Below the pieces are notes generated by a model. It saw only the letters and a list, made by a program, of their open reading frames with translations. It was not told where the DNA came from and ran no database searches. A DNA stretch of 64,000 nt, taken from Escarpia spicata. Its lineage: Eukaryota; Annelida; Polychaeta; Sabellida; Siboglinidae. Shown here piece by piece: positions 43,881-53,937 of this stretch. Position numbers and translations under genes: made by a program. How positions within the stretch are numbered: the stretch's first letter is position 1; the number at the start of each line of letters is the position of its first letter. The stretch lies in contig OZ023209.1 of NCBI GenBank assembly GCA_963995525.1, forward strand, positions 37,184,116-37,248,115, in the 5' to 3' direction.

Positions 43881-45478
43881 TGTATACATAACTAGATTAA
43901 CCACACAGGGGAATGTATGTTACTCATTCCTATTTCATGTTTTATGTTGCCTAATGCAGTAGTACATTCAGAATTCACGTGTACAACATATACCAAGTCA
44001 AAGTGCTCGAAACATATTCACACATCACACCAAAACGATATTTATAAGTGCACTCTTTAGGAGGATAATGGCGGACGGATCTTTAATGTGATCTTATTCC
44101 AAATATATGTCCTGCATGTTAGAAATGTTCACGAACGCTAGTCTGATATCATGCTACCCTCATAACTAGATTAACCACAGAGGGGAATGTATGTTACCCT
44201 TTTGTCTCCGTCACGTATGTTACAAGAAAATGCCACGGAAGTTACGTGTGTGAAAATTTATTCACATTTCATGTTTTTTCTTGTCTAATTAATGTAGTAG
44301 TACATTCAGTTTTCACGGGGACAACATGTCCCATGTCAAAGTGCTCAAAAATAATTCACACATCACACCAAAACAATATTTTCAAGTCACTCTTTCGGGT
44401 GATAATGGCGAACGGATCCTTATAGTGGTCTTACTCCAAATAGATGTCCTGCATGTTAGAAATCTTCACGAAAGCTAGTCTGATATCAAGCTACACACAT
44501 AACTAGATTAACCACACAGGGGAATGTGTGTTACCCTTTCGTCTCCGTCACGTAAGTTACACGAAAATACCAAGGGAGTTACGTATGTGAAAACTCATTC
44601 CCATTTCATGTTTTATGCTGTCTAATGCAGTAGTACATTCAGAAATTCACGTGTACAACGTGTACCATGTCAAAGTGTTCGAAATATATTCACACATCAC
44701 ACCAAAACGATATTTACAAGTGCACTCTTTCGGAGGATAATGGCGGACGGATCCTTAATGTGGTCTTATCCCAAATAGATGTCCTGCATGTTAGATAACT
44801 TCACGAAAGCTAATCTGAAATTAAGCTACATACATAACTAGATTAATAATACAGGGGGAATGTATGTTACCCTTTCGTCTCCGTCACGTTACCCTTTCGT
44901 CTTCCCATTTCATGTATTTTTTTCTAATTAAGGCAGTAGTACATTCAGTATTCGCGTGAACAACATGTCCCATGTCAAAGTGCTCGAAAATCATTCACAC
45001 ATCACACCAGAACGATATTTTCAAGTGCACTCTTTAGGAGGATAATGACGGACGGATCCTTAACGTGGTCTTATCCCAAATAGATGTCCTGCATGTTAGA
45101 TAACTTCACGAAAGCTAGTCTGATATTAAGCTACACACATAAATAGATTAACAATACAGGGGAATGTATGTTGCCCTTTCGTCTCCGTCACGTTACTCTT
45201 TCGTCTTCCCATTTCATGTAGTTTTTTCTAATTAAGGCAGTAATACATTCAGTATTCACGTGAACAGCATGTCCCATGTCAAAGTGCTCGAAAATCATTC
45301 ACACATCACACCAGAACGATATTTTCAAGTGCACTCTTTAGGAGGATAATGACGGACGGATCTTTAATGTGGTCTTACTCCAAATATATGTCGTGCATGT
45401 TAGAAATCTTCACGAGAGCTAGTCTGTTATCAAGCTACTCATATAACTAGATTAACCGCATAGGGGAATGTACGTTAC
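43881..45478 (+). repeat. About 335/305-bp satellite, five forward copies
   Basis: TGTCCTGCATG or its variant marks positions 44108, 44445, 44780, 45085 and 45389. The first three intervals are about 335 and the last two about 305. The shorter units lack about 30 bp around the GAAGTTACG(T/C)GTGTGAAAACTC part and instead have CACGTTACCCTTTCGTCTTC. The array stops sharply at about 45478 in unrelated sequence. Confidence 0.9.
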
Positions 45479-46488
45479 TATCACTGATTAGCGAGGTCTC
45501 CGTACACTAGATGGCTCAGTCTAGTAGGGTTATTATATATCAAGGTCAACGCATATGAGAAAGAACGGTTATCGTGAACAAGTAACGATGAACAAGGAAA
45601 ATTTTATAAATTTTATTACAAGATATCTTCCTTTTGGTAAATATCTCGATTAGCAAAAATGAAAATAATAACGACATCCCGTAACCAAATCTTAATAGAA
45701 CATAATAAACAGTAACACTGAATCTTTGAATCTATCTATCTAAGAAAAAATATATACAATTAATCTTTCAATTATCAAATTCTACTTCCTTTCTAAGGTG
45801 GATTATACCACATCACGACCAAACACTAGGCGCCAAGTGTTATCTAAGAATAACTCCCATAAGATAAATACACCATATACAACATATAGCTAGACCTCGC
45901 GGACTCTCATTACAGTAATCTGTTACAACAAATATATATATATATATATGAATACTTCAAGGGTAATAATACCTCACTTCAAAGCCACAGGTAACTACCA
46001 ATCATAATACAGCAAATAATAGATACGTTCAATCAGAAAATATACATTTACATTGGGCTAGTCCCATCTCGAATCAATGCGAACGTTTGTTGAAGTCAAC
46101 ACGCTTAGCTCAGAATACAACCAGAACGGTGTATCTCGGCCGCACGAGTGACGATTGCCGTCGTACGCCGCGAATTCTCGAGTCGCGTCCGTTCTATGAT
46201 CGACTTGTCTCGGTCGCAAACGATTGCGAAATCAGTTGAATACGTTCGCTTGAATGACGACGCCGGGCGGCAGACGCTTACCGCCGGCCGCTATCAATTC
46301 TCGAGTCGCATTTGGTGATTCGATCGAGAGGTCTAGCCCTGTCGCAAACGATCGTGAAGTCGGATGAACGGGTTCGCGCGAATGACTGAGCGCATCTGCA
46401 ACTGAGTTGCTGTAATTATGTAACTAAGGCGGTTGGTCAACGATCTGCCTATCTACTGGCTTGACCTTACTCATTTACCAAATTAAAC
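45479..46488. other. Unassigned, locally CG-rich region; possible LTR
   Basis: A tandem duplication of about 130 bp lies at about 46175-46385 (AATTCTCGAGTCGC then TCGCAAACGAT(T/C)G in both copies). This is CpG-rich against an AT-rich background. On the reverse strand TTCTTAGATAACAC is followed by TTGGCGCC near 45835, which could be an LTR end and a primer-binding site; this is weak. A TA run lies at 45936. Confidence 0.35.
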
Positions 46489-47550
46489 CTAGGAAAGTAG
46501 ATTTAAACACCCACAATTAGCAGAAATGCTATAGTCGTAAGTGGCCGCCACAATATCACATCCACGTATGGCATGCAGTGCAAGAACCTGTGAAATGATA
46601 TCGGAGTGCTTCTTCACTGTTGCTGGGATGTCAACACATGTTCGGCCATGAATGGGAGACTGTGTGATCATGGGACACTGGAGGTTTTGGGCTGCATAAA
46701 GGTGGAGAATTAGCACAAAAACACCCGTGTCGTCAGCGACGACGGATACCCTTGCCTGTGGATCATGGCCAATAAAAATGGCCCGCTGGGTCACGATGAT
46801 GTCTGCCTCCTCATGTTTAGAAGCCAGCTGCAAATGAAGTTGTTTTCGCTCTTTGAACACTTGAGCCGGAACTGCATCTTCTCCAGTTACCACAAGCTGG
46901 TGGTCCTGCGTGGCATTGTTGAGGAAGTCGTTATCGTTCAGGATTTGTTCATAACGCAAGTGGTTGAACTGCACGCTGTTGTGCGTACATTTCAGCTCTG
47001 AATCACCGGCTAAAAGTGGTGGCTTCAGGTTGAGTTTATGGACCCTTGAAGACGTCGTGGCTCGCGCTGCTCGGGTGCTGCTCTTGTTTGAGTAGTTCAG
47101 GTACATGTCAAACGCCAGTGCACTTCGCGTTCAAAAAGTTTGGAGGCCAACCAGACTCTGAAACCTTGAACAAACGTCTGGACTGAGCCCTTTGCAGGCC
47201 AATCAATTGTCCAAAGAGAAGTGGAGACATCAATCACAACAGCTGTCGGAGAAACCCAATCCTTCAATGTGACTTCCACAGAAAGGTTTTTCTAGAGCGT
47301 TGATTTGCCGGTCGCCACTCTCATGCTCCCATCTGGATGGAACATGCAGGGTGTGTAGGCTGCCAGTTCGGTTGAGAGTACTTGCGGTAAGTCGAAATCT
47401 CTGTTGGTCTCTATAAGACCTATGACTCTGGCATAGATGGCCTCCTGGTCCAACACTTAGTGCTCTCCATTCGATTGAAAAAGCGTTATTGTGTGAGCTG
47501 TGTGTCAATGTAAACTTGTGGGTAACTGCATTGAAAATAGTCACGGACAA
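46489..47550 (-). pseudogene. Fragment of a large transposon-associated protein (HEEAD...GCD domain)
   Basis: Right to left: WVSPTAVVIDVSTSLWTIDW, PAKGSVQTFVQGFRVWL (47279-47097), then frame 47106-46489 with SSTRAARATTSSRVHKL, CTHNSVQFNHLRYEQIL, ATQDHQLVVTGEDAVPAQV, LASKHEEADIIVTQRAI, VSVVADDTGVFVLILHLYA and VLALHAIRGCDIVAATY. The HEEAD, DDT-x-VF and HA(L/I)-x-GCD motifs, with spaced acidic residues, look like a PIN/FEN-type nuclease fold. The family is widespread in invertebrate repeats, but I cannot name its function. The normally conserved GCDT is GCDI here. Frame changes occur at about 47100 and 47280, and the frame ends early after SANCGCLNLL. Confidence 0.6.
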
Positions 47551-48984
47551 ATCTAAAGTGGGTGATATCCTTTTTAAATTACCAAAATGGGAAATCTGGC
47601 AACAGTCAACTATAGCTTATACACAACTAACGGAAACATATTATTTTAATATGGATGCCACGTAAATCATGCGCTTACTAATGCGCATTCAAAGAGGACT
47701 GTCAACTCAGACAGCCTGTTTTTACCTACCAGGCATACAAGATTACCCCTTATGAAAACATTTGAAGAAATGTCACTTTAATTTGTGTGTGCGCCTATAC
47801 TATAAGATTCATGTTTACGTTGCGCAATAAAAAGAAATTTGGTGTCTTGTGAAATATAACTTAACGCCAGACATACCCCAATGAACACCGCATCCTAAAA
47901 ACATGATTTTGATACCATAATTCAATCTCATATAATTCTAAAGTTATGAGAATTTTAAGGAGTTTTGGTGTTTCGGCAGTAATTTTTATAGCCGTATTGG
48001 ATTTTTGTTCTGCAATAAGAACTCGACCAATCTTGATGAAAACCTCAGAAATAGATTCCTTGCCCCCAAAAACCTATGTCTAGACCCCAAGATCACTTTC
48101 CTATGTCAATTCCTTCAGAAGTTATGTCTTTCTAGCACTTGGACGGCCATCTTGTCGGCCATCTTGGGTTCTGAAAAAAGCAAGCGGGTGTGAAGTCTAC
48201 ACCCAGTGGATTTTGTTACTAGATGACATGGATTAATAAAAAGTGCAAAGAAATTATTTTAGGGAGACATGACAAGGTTTTGGGAAAATATGGGATTCTG
48301 CCACTGGACTAATACATAAATTGTAGTGAATTCTTCATTTCTGCTACATCGTCGCTCAGTTTCGGTGGCGCCATCGTCAGGAATCTGCTTTTGCACAGTA
48401 CCCAGGCTGAACAATATTCACAAACTTCCCATTGGCACTGGCGTCGAGATCATCGTTTGGTCAGTGTTCTGGATCACGGAACGTCAACCAGTGCGTTGTA
48501 GTTCACTGACTGACACCGATCTGTGTGCTATACACAGGCTGCTACCACTGTTTTACGCCGCTCACCTCTCAGCGTGGTAACTTCGTGACATTTTAGTACA
48601 TCACCGAGTACATAATTTTTACGTTTGAGTACAAATAACATACCACTCACGTGTGAGTGTGTCATGTGTGACTATGACGTACCAACATAAAAAGACACAC
48701 TGGTTATGAATGACGATATATCTGCTAGCACTTCAATTCTTAACGTTGACACTGTTATATAGTATATAGGACACTGAAGCCTAAACGGACTGGCCGTGGA
48801 ACATTCTGGTCATTTAAACACAACAGGATTCGAATCTGCTCGTATGACCAAGTGACCACTACCAGTGGAGATTAATATTTTTTAAATTCATACGTTATCC
48901 TATGCTTGTAATTTTCTTATGGTTTTCTTATCCATACTGCTGTTTTAAACTGTTAATGAAATACATTAATGGTTCACTTGAAGA
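47551..48984. other. Flanking repeat-like DNA, no gene
   Basis: Around 48125-48185 CGGCCATCTTG is duplicated (GGACGGCCATCTTGTCGG, then CCATCTTGGGTTCTGA). This resembles the GGCCATTTTGGATT phrase in the 27-28 kb inverted repeats and GCCATCTTGAATTTC of the 26 kb satellite. The frame 48326-48580 shows no domain. Confidence 0.45.
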
Positions 48985-51064
48985 TGTAAGGAACTCGAGA
49001 TCAGAAACGAGTCGCTGTTTAAAGAGTGTTGTTGAAGTTGAAGTAGCTCACGATCGGAAACGAGTCACTGTTTGGAGAGTGCAAAATACCTTGAATCATA
49101 CCTTGAGTGGGTTTGGGGCAAGGAGCCTACTGGCTCATATATAGCCCCCAATAAGTTGTTATTTACGTAGTTTTGTTATTTGATTTTAAAGTTGTTAACT
49201 GTTAGTACATTGACACAATCGCTTGGTAGTGAGTTCCATAGATTAAATATTCGTTGGGAAAAAAATGGTGATGTGCCTCCAGTCAGCTATGGTGTCGTAC
49301 TTATTGTGTCTTCCTGGACGAGGGGTGTTGTTTAGTTCAAATAGTCTTTCGTGTCAATATCGATAAATACGTTCATAATCTTGTACACTTCGATCACCCC
49401 CCCCCCCCCTTTCCTCCTATATTGTAGATACACGAGCACACACATTTGAAGTCTTTGATAATATGCATTATAACTTTGAGATGTTAGGGATAATCTTGGT
49501 GACCGTCCTCTGTACACTTTCAAGTTTCTCTATATCTTTCTGGCAGGTAATGTATAGGTTTAAAAAAAATGTTTTTCATGCATTTGTCAGTGTATGTCCT
49601 ACGAATTGTCCTGATAGTATTTGATTTGCTTTCTTTACTACGAAATTAACGTGGTCCTTTGCTTTCAGTGATTGATGTACGCCCAGGTCTTTCTCCATGT
49701 CTATCATTTCTATACATTCATCTCCCAGAAAATAGTAATAATTCGGGTTATTGTATCCAAAGTATAGGCATTTACATTTGGTGAGGTTGAACAGCAGCTG
49801 CCAATCCTTACTCCATTTATACATAGAATGGAGGTCTTCCTGGACAGTGTAAGCATATTCCGTTTCAGGTACTTGCCTCAATGTTTTCATGTCGTCAGCA
49901 AACTTTAACAAAGAGTTTACTACAGATGAGTCAATGTTGTTTATGAAAATTACAAATAACGTGGGACAAGTATTGATCCAAGTGGCACCCCACTTATCAC
50001 TTTTTGCCAAACTTACTCCACATCATTTATGCACTCTTTGTCTTCTACCTGTTAGCCAGCTATTAATCCATACGTGGGTCTTGCCAGTGATGCCATGAGC
50101 GGAATTAGTTTAGAGATGAATCTGCGATGATGGACCGTATTAAACTCTTTGCTGAAATCTAAGTAGATTACATCTACTGGATATCCTTTATCAATATAAG
50201 AAGTGACTTCCTCTAGAAACAGTAACAGATTACTATGACGGCTTCTTTTTGGTCTAAAATCATGTTGCGAATCTAGAATCAGCTTATGTTGTTTGATATG
50301 TTCAGGTATGGAATCTAGAATGAAGTAATCCATCACCTTGCATACTTGTGAGGTTTTAAACTAATTGGGCGGTAGTTTCCTGGCTTGGAATTGTGTCCTT
50401 TCTTGTAAATAGGTATGACATTTGCATCGAGCCAGTCTAACAGTACCTCCGCACTTTGAAAGCTCTTTGTAAACAATACATACAATGGTCCAACTAGTTC
50501 TTCAGCACATGTTTTCAGCACAACTGGGAATATCTGATCTGTTCCCGGAGATTTGGATACGTTTAGCTTCTTGAGTTTATTACACATGCTCGGCTCATCA
50601 AAAGTGATATTATATTTAATTTCTCTTCGTTATTTCCTTGAAACAGTTTAACTAGATCAGGAATACTGTGATGATTCCCCTGGGTGAACTGTGTCGCAAA
50701 ATGATTGTTGAATGATGTTGCTGTCTTGAGATTATCATTGATAACTATGTTTCCATGTTCATCTTCAATCGGTCCTACCATTTCTTTCACTTTTAGTTGT
50801 GACCTAGCTAACTTGTAGAAGAATTTTGGATCTTGGTTGATGTTATCCGCTATTTTCCCATCAAGTTTCCTCTTTGCTTTGCGGACTAGTCTTAATTCTT
50901 AGCGTTCTACTGTGTTGAACGTTATTTAGTCTTGGTGAATGTTTGATTCTTTGTCTCTGTTCCACCATCTCAGTCTGTTTTTTACTAGCTATGTAAATGT
51001 CGTTGTCTCACCATAGTGACTTGTTCCTGACTTTCTTTGGAACATACTTACTCACCGCCTCCTC
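48985..51064 (-). pseudogene. CR1-like LINE pol, main part (split by an LTR element)
   Basis: Right to left, in several frames: SKYVPKKVRNKSLW and a basic linker, then FNNHFATQFTQGNHHSI, LKKLNVSKSPGTDQIFPVVL, QSAEVLLDWLDANVIPIYKK, KPGNYRPISL, HDFRPKRSRHSNLLLFLEE, VDVIYLDFSKEFNTVHH (motif A), LLKFADDMKTLRQV (motif C, FADD), MYKWSKDWQLLFNLTKCKCL, DMEKDLGVH and VYRGRSPRLSLTSQS. The end, near 49150-48990, carries GAIYEPVGSLP-like C-terminal codons and two copies of an AAACGAGTC(G/A)CTGTTT phrase. A run of nine C bases sits at 49400. The 5' end continues at 53066-53167 beyond the inserted LTR element. Confidence 0.85.
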
Positions 51065-51176
51065 TGTAATGTTCAGGCTTGCACTAACTGCGCAAGTACG
51101 CAATTAGCGGCAAGCCGTCAATAAACGTATAGAGTTACCACACTGTCATTCCATAGTCGAGTCACGATATGTTACA
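51065..51176 (+). mobile_element. 5' LTR, 112 bp
   Basis: TGTAATG...GTTACA ends. It contains AATAAA in GTCAATAAACGTATAG (poly(A) signal). It is preceded by the target-site copy TCCTC. Confidence 0.92.
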
Positions 51177-51639
51177 TGGTGTCTAGAAGTAGCTCTAAAA
51201 TAATGTAAAAAAGTAGTTTTAGATACCGAAATTATGGACTATAATATGTAAGTTAACTCCAGGCACCGTCGGGCGTGAAAGATGACGGAAACCCACGGAC
51301 CATTTGCCGAAAGATGACTTTGGAAATTCGCAACAAGGCATAACCAGATTCTACGTCGCGCGTCTCCAGCATCCTTGACCGCATTTGACCGGGTGGTGAC
51401 CGGGGCGACTAGAATTACCGCAGACACCGTACACAATCAGAATGTACTGGAAAATACATGACGAACTCTCGGTATCTAACGGTGTAGTATACAAAGGTAT
51501 GATAATCGTGGTGCCGCCAAGCATGAGGCCAAACATGGGCATAACGAAATGCAAGCAACGAGCACGGGAAGCGCTGCGTATCATACGTACCGAATAAGCA
51601 ACGAACCGAAACGCTCAGGCCAACGAAAACACGAAATAA

Positions 51640-52530
51640 CAACTTGGTCACTGTGGATTACTATTCCAAGTACATAGAAGTCGACAAACTCGAGAATCTG
51701 AGCAGCGCAGCTACAATTGATGCCCTCAAGTCACAGTTGAGTCGATACGGTTTTGCAGAACAATTTAGATCTGACAATGCGACTCAGTTCTCGTCTCGCG
51801 AATTTGCGCTACTCTGCAAACACTACCAGATCGAACTTTGCACGTCATCGCTGCCTTCGCACAGTCGAATGGTGAGGCAGAAAGAGTGGTACAGATTGTG
51901 AAACGACTTTGGCGAAAGTGTACAGACAAACACTTGGCTTTGCTAGATTACCGCACTACGCCGCTAGAAAGCTGTAATATGTCACCAGCCCAGCTATGCA
52001 AGAGTCGCAGGCCTAGAAGCAAATTGCCGATCGCCAGATAGCTTCTAAAGCCAACTGCCAACGACATGACAAAATTAAGACGCAGCCTGGACCGGGACAA
52101 AGAGAACCAGCGTTACTATCACGATCGGAAAGTCGACGGGGATCTCGCTGTACTTCTGTCAGGAGATCCAGTGAGGATGGCTCCATTTCCGGGCTCCAAG
52201 AGATTGCTACACGCCAAAGTTGTAAGCCAACATCAAGCTCCTCGATCGTATGTCGTTGAATGGAACGGGAAAAAGTACAGGCGCAACAAAAAACACATGC
52301 GACTGTCAACGTTCGGAGCGGAACAGCTATACCCCACACCGACTGACCAGCGGCCAGACAGCCTTATGTGCCAACAAACACAAGAAAGGGTGACCATGCG
52401 TCCGAGCCCTGAAAAATCACAAGCCGCGTCTAGCGTTCGGAGTGCGCCCATTAATTGCCCATCGTCTCACACGGGAATTGTGACCCGTGTTGGTCGTGTG
52501 AGCAAGCCACCAAGATACCTGGACTTGTGA
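51640..52530 (+). pseudogene. Integrase C-terminal two-thirds of the deleted LTR element
   Basis: Reads VDYYSKYIEVDKLENL (first catalytic Asp), ALKSQLSRYGFAEQFRSDNATQFSSREFA (second Asp; usually DNGP, here DNAT) and HYQIELCTSS. It then changes frame near 51840 to AQSNGEAERVVQIVKRLWRK (catalytic Glu present) and DYRTTPLESCNMSPAQL. A stop interrupts at 52039-52041. The tail continues RSLDRDKENQRYYHDRKVDG, SGDPVRMAP, YVVEWNGKKYRRNKKHMRLS and GRVSKPPRYLDL. The zinc-binding N-terminus is not readable. (The long second motif, at 51725-51810, is given here in abbreviated sense.). Confidence 0.85.
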
Positions 52531-52948
52531 ACTATGGCCAGGTTAACCGAAGGGCAAACCTCGCGACTGAGACGTTCTCGTCCCACCAGAGCAGAATAAT
52601 CCCTGAGTGACCCGTAGTTGTTTAGTTCAAGATTGCGAATAGTTTACCCTACAATCTATTTAACTTTAGATGTGTTTCAGTAGTAGTTCGCGCACGAAGA
52701 GTTGTTCGCAAGAAGAAGCTGAACTTTATATCTTATTTTTGAGGATTTAAGTAATTTGAGCTTTAATTAGAAGTGTGAATAATGTCAAGAAAACGGAAGC
52801 AGACGTGGACTTTTATAAATACGTACTTACTTGGTAAATTGTACAATTGCATAAGTACACGTTCACATTAAACAAATTATTTATGAATTGAAAGACCATA
52901 CATTTTGTTTTAACAGTACAGTTAATTTGTCTTTGAAAGAAAGGGAGA

Positions 52949-53060
52949 TGTAATGTTCAGGCTTGCACTAACTGCGCATGTACGCGATTAGGGGCAAGCC
53001 GTCAATAAACGTATAAAGTTACCATACTGCCATTCCATAGTTGAGTCACGATATGTTACA
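52949..53060 (+). mobile_element. 3' LTR, 112 bp
   Basis: Partner of the LTR at 51065 with 7 substitutions and no indels. It is preceded by a purine tract and followed by the second TCCTC. Confidence 0.92.
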
Positions 53061-53065
53061 TCCTC

Positions 53066-53167
53066 TGTTGCAGCTTTTAGTATCCAATCAGTGCATTCTG
53101 TCCTGCATACAATCATAAATTCTACAATGTTGTGGTCATTTGGGCCAAATGGTCCTAATGACGCCTA
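53066..53167 (-). pseudogene. CR1-like LINE, 5' piece beyond the LTR insertion
   Basis: The reverse strand reads GPFGPNDHNIVEFMIVCR, then WILKAATEE and reaches the target duplication GAGGA. The reading continues at 51064 with AVSKYVPKKVRN. PxGxNDHNxVEF is the end of the APE endonuclease (N-D-H motif). The element is 5' truncated at about 53167. Confidence 0.8.
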
Positions 53168-53482
53168 TAAACACGTTCATTCACGGATAATCTGCGAGAA
53201 AAGCATCAGCAACTGAACGAAAAGCTTGAGAGGCAAGCCAATTAGCAGACATGCAAGAAATCCGACAAGCGCGAACTGCACAAGGGCAAAGAACGAGCCA
53301 CTGTCAAGCACGTGCGTAAAGTTGGTGCGACCCCTACGAATGAAGAATACAGGTGCATCTATTGCAGTGAGCTCTAAACCACGCCACCAACATAAGATTG
53401 GTTGCAATGTCCATTGTGCCGCTAATGGTACCATGAAAAGTGTGGAAACGAGAAATCCGCATGCGACCATTGCATGCAGTAG
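53168..53482 (+). pseudogene. C-terminal zinc finger of a pogo/Tigger-type transposase
   Basis: One continuous frame with four in-frame stops reads NLREKHQQLNEKLERQAN, a basic run (CKKSDKRELHKGKERATVKH), then EEYRCIYCSEL, DWLQCPLCR, WYHEKCGNEKSACDHC and a terminal stop at 53480-53482. CxxC ... DWxQCxxCxxWYHxxC ... CxxC is the PHD-like cysteine/histidine cluster at the end of many Tigger/pogo-like transposases of invertebrates. The DDE domain is not present upstream. The hydrophobic reverse-strand frame 53524-53177 is only its shadow. Confidence 0.65.
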
Positions 53483-53934
53483 TCGCAGAACGGTTGACTG
53501 TAGACTATCGCTGTAGGTTAACAATCAACAATGAGTCAATGGTGGCTAGACTATTGGCCTAATAGTAATTAGTAATTACCACTCCGTAATGTGATCTGTA
53601 ATTGTTTTCACCCGCATACAACAATAAACGTTTAGCCTAGTCTACATTTTAGTTAGATTGCCTATGCGATTGACAGCATTTGGTGACCATGACACAGGAG
53701 GTGCGCTTTGGGGAGAGGCGATGAGACGCTTTGGGGGCACGCGTCCCCAAAGCGCCCCATTTTAAAATGTCTACTTTATGCAATATTGTTTTCTTTTATA
53801 ACAATTATGACGTTTACTGTATATATATATAATGATGAATTTAATGTACCCGCGTCGAATAATGCAAATAAATCGATTTTGTGACAACTACATTTCAAAA
53901 TAATAGCAGATAATGCTTAAGCGGGACTTTCTCC
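53483..53934. other. Spacer; possible remains of a Gypsy leader
   Basis: Near 53620-53690 a poly(A)-like CAATAAACG is followed by GCATTTGGTGACCATGACAC, which resembles a Gypsy LTR end and primer-binding region. No matching LTR start can be defined. GCGCTTTGGGG and CCCCAAAGCGCC (about 53705-53757) form an inverted repeat. Confidence 0.35.
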
Positions 53935-53937
53935 TAA

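Larger units (their letters stand above)
51065..53060 (+). mobile_element. Internally deleted Gypsy-type LTR element with intact ends
   Basis: Two 112-bp LTRs (51065-51176 and 52949-53060) start TGTAATGTTCAGGC and end ATATGTTACA, and differ at 7 positions by eye. The element is flanked by TCCTC on both sides (51060-51064 and 53061-53065), a 5-bp target duplication. TGGTGTCTAGAAGTAG follows the left LTR (primer-binding region), and the purine tract AAAGAAAGGGAGA precedes the right LTR. Only integrase-end sequence remains inside, so gag, protease, RT and RNase H have been lost and the copy depended on others. Confidence 0.93.

Noticed and set aside
53177..53524. Hydrophobic 115-codon reverse-strand frame resembling a membrane protein
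   Set aside because: It is antisense to the Tigger-type zinc-finger remnant, whose Cys/His pattern explains the composition.
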